Part shown: one piece after another, positions 5,155 to 5,644 of the stretch
How the letters are laid out: every line of letters starts with the position of its first letter
How positions within the stretch are numbered: the stretch's first letter is position 1
Assembly: GCA_002493005.1 (NCBI GenBank)
Contig: DKXL01000041.1
Span: forward strand, 1-5,644
Direction: 5' to 3'
DNA: 5,644 nt
DNA from: Ruminococcaceae bacterium UBA7127
Lineage (GTDB): Bacteria > Bacillota > Clostridia > Oscillospirales > Acutalibacteraceae
Notes under the pieces: model-generated
Databases searched by the model: none
What the model was told of the DNA's origin: nothing
The model's input: only the letters and a program-made list of their open reading frames with translations
Position numbers and translations under genes: made by a program

Positions 5155-5205
5155 AAATTTTGAAATGTGTACTTTTGGAAAATATATTTTCTGTCTGTTT
5201 TTTGA

Positions 5206-5532
5206 TTAAATTTCAAGCATAGTTTTAATGCGTTCATCAATGCGAATTTTATTCTCATAGGATAACTTTCTGAAATGCTCAACAAGCTCAGCTTCACTCG
5301 GTAAAATGCGGTTAACCTCATACGGATTTTTTATGTCTGATACGCCGATCAGATAATCAACGGTAACACCAAAAATTTTTGCTATCTTTTTGAGTGTTTC
5401 AAGCGCAGGCTGTGTTATGCATTTTTCATACTTTGATATTGCACTTGCTTTGAGATTAAGCTTCTCGGCAAGCTCTGTCTGAGACATATCGCTATCGGTA
5501 CGAAGTTCCTTTAATCTTGCAGAAAAATCCAT
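5206..5532 (-). CDS. small XRE-family (phage repressor-like) transcription regulator
   Basis: A 108-aa DNA-binding protein. Residues 6-61 form a complete XRE/Cro-CI helix-turn-helix: RLKELRTDSDMSQTELAEKL (6-25), the recognition helix KASAISKYEKCITQP (28-42), then LETLKKIAKIFGVTVDYLIG (44-63). The remaining 45 residues form a short charged tail (AELVEHFRKLSYENKIRIDE) likely used for dimerisation. There is no peptidase domain, so it is not a LexA/CI-type self-cleaving repressor. AAAGGTG (5538-5544) lies 5 nt before the ATG. An extended -10 promoter precedes it, and a divergent consensus -35 with a near-dyad lies further right, the usual layout of a repressor controlling a diverging promoter in prophages, conjugative elements or toxin loci. 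The controlled gene is outside the window. Confidence 0.88.
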   Translation of the reverse strand: MDFSARLKELRTDSDMSQTELAEKLNLKASAISKYEKCITQPALETLKKIAKIFGVTVDYLIGVSDIKNPYEVNRILPSEAELVEHFRKLSYENKIRIDERIKTMLEI

Positions 5533-5568
5533 AATTACACCTTTGCCAATAAATTATTTCTATTGTTT

Positions 5569-5577
5569 ATTATATCA
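5569..5577 (-). promoter_or_regulatory. extended -10 promoter of the small XRE gene
   Basis: On the minus strand TGATATAAT (5577-5569) is a perfect TATAAT with the upstream TGn element, which can work without a good -35; none better than a weak TTTATG is found 17 nt upstream. Transcription would start near 5562, giving a leader of about 30 nt before ATG 5532. Confidence 0.65.
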
Positions 5578-5624
5578 TTTCTTTTATTAATCATAAAAAT
5601 AACTTCTTAACAAGATAAAAACTA

Positions 5625-5638
5625 TTGACAGACGACAA
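5625..5638 (+). promoter_or_regulatory. divergent -35 element with overlapping near-dyad
   Basis: TTGACA (5625-5630) is a perfect housekeeping -35 facing right; its -10 would fall just past the window edge, near 5648. It overlaps TTGAC-AGAC-GACAA (5625-5638), an imperfect dyad with 4 of 5 matched positions per half, which could be an operator for the small XRE protein. Both calls are limited because the window ends at 5644. Confidence 0.45.
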
Positions 5639-5644
5639 AAAAGA

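Noticed and set aside
5094..5321. Minus-strand open frame of 75 codons
   Set aside because: It overlaps the small XRE gene in another frame, runs through the terminator at 5112-5154 and resembles no known protein.
1..5644. CRISPR array, transposase, IS ends or tRNA genes
   Set aside because: No regularly spaced direct repeats, no transposase-like frame, and no tRNA T-arm or cloverleaf pattern was seen by eye.

Overview
The window looks like chromosomal DNA of a low-GC Gram-positive anaerobe, most likely a clostridial (Ruminococcaceae/Oscillospirales-like) gut bacterium. The reasons are the AT-rich composition, strong AGGAGG-type ribosome binding sites in front of nearly every gene, a 23S rRNA 3' end of the Firmicutes type in the first ~22 bases, and ECF sigma/anti-sigma proteins of a kind common in those genomes. 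The taxonomic call is an inference; no species-level marker is complete here.

Left part (1-355): the last bases of a 23S rRNA gene, a T-rich non-coding tail with no recognisable 5S rRNA gene, then three closely spaced hairpins each followed by a run of T (132-212), which look like a tandem terminator array closing the rRNA operon. After it comes an intergenic region with an 8-bp interrupted dyad and a good candidate ECF-type promoter (TGCAAA, 17-nt T-rich spacer, CGTCTA).

Central part (356-3540, + strand): two consecutive sigma/anti-sigma cassettes. Cassette 1 is a 185-aa sigma factor with a TTG start, overlapping by 4 nt (ATGA) a 296-aa single-pass membrane protein. An intrinsic terminator (1847-1873) separates it from cassette 2, a 162-aa cysteine-rich ECF sigma factor followed after 1 nt by a 362-aa single-pass membrane protein. 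In each pair the membrane protein has a short cytoplasmic N-terminus that could hold the sigma factor, one transmembrane helix, and a large extracytoplasmic domain that could sense an envelope signal. The outer domains are not of a type I can name.

Right part (3541-5644, - strand): a GC-rich hairpin between convergent units, then a two-gene operon read leftward: an XRE-type regulator fused to a GyrI-like ligand-binding domain, followed by a pyridoxamine-phosphate-oxidase-family flavoprotein. A 354-nt gap then holds a candidate promoter, two inverted repeats and a strong bidirectional terminator. Last is a small phage-repressor-like XRE protein read leftward from an extended -10 promoter; a perfect TTGACA on the + strand points to a divergent gene beyond the right edge.

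Functionally, the window is almost entirely regulatory: two sigma factors, two probable anti-sigma factors, two HTH repressors and one small flavoprotein. The least explained parts are the sensor domains of the two anti-sigma proteins and the possible relation between the two sigma cassettes.
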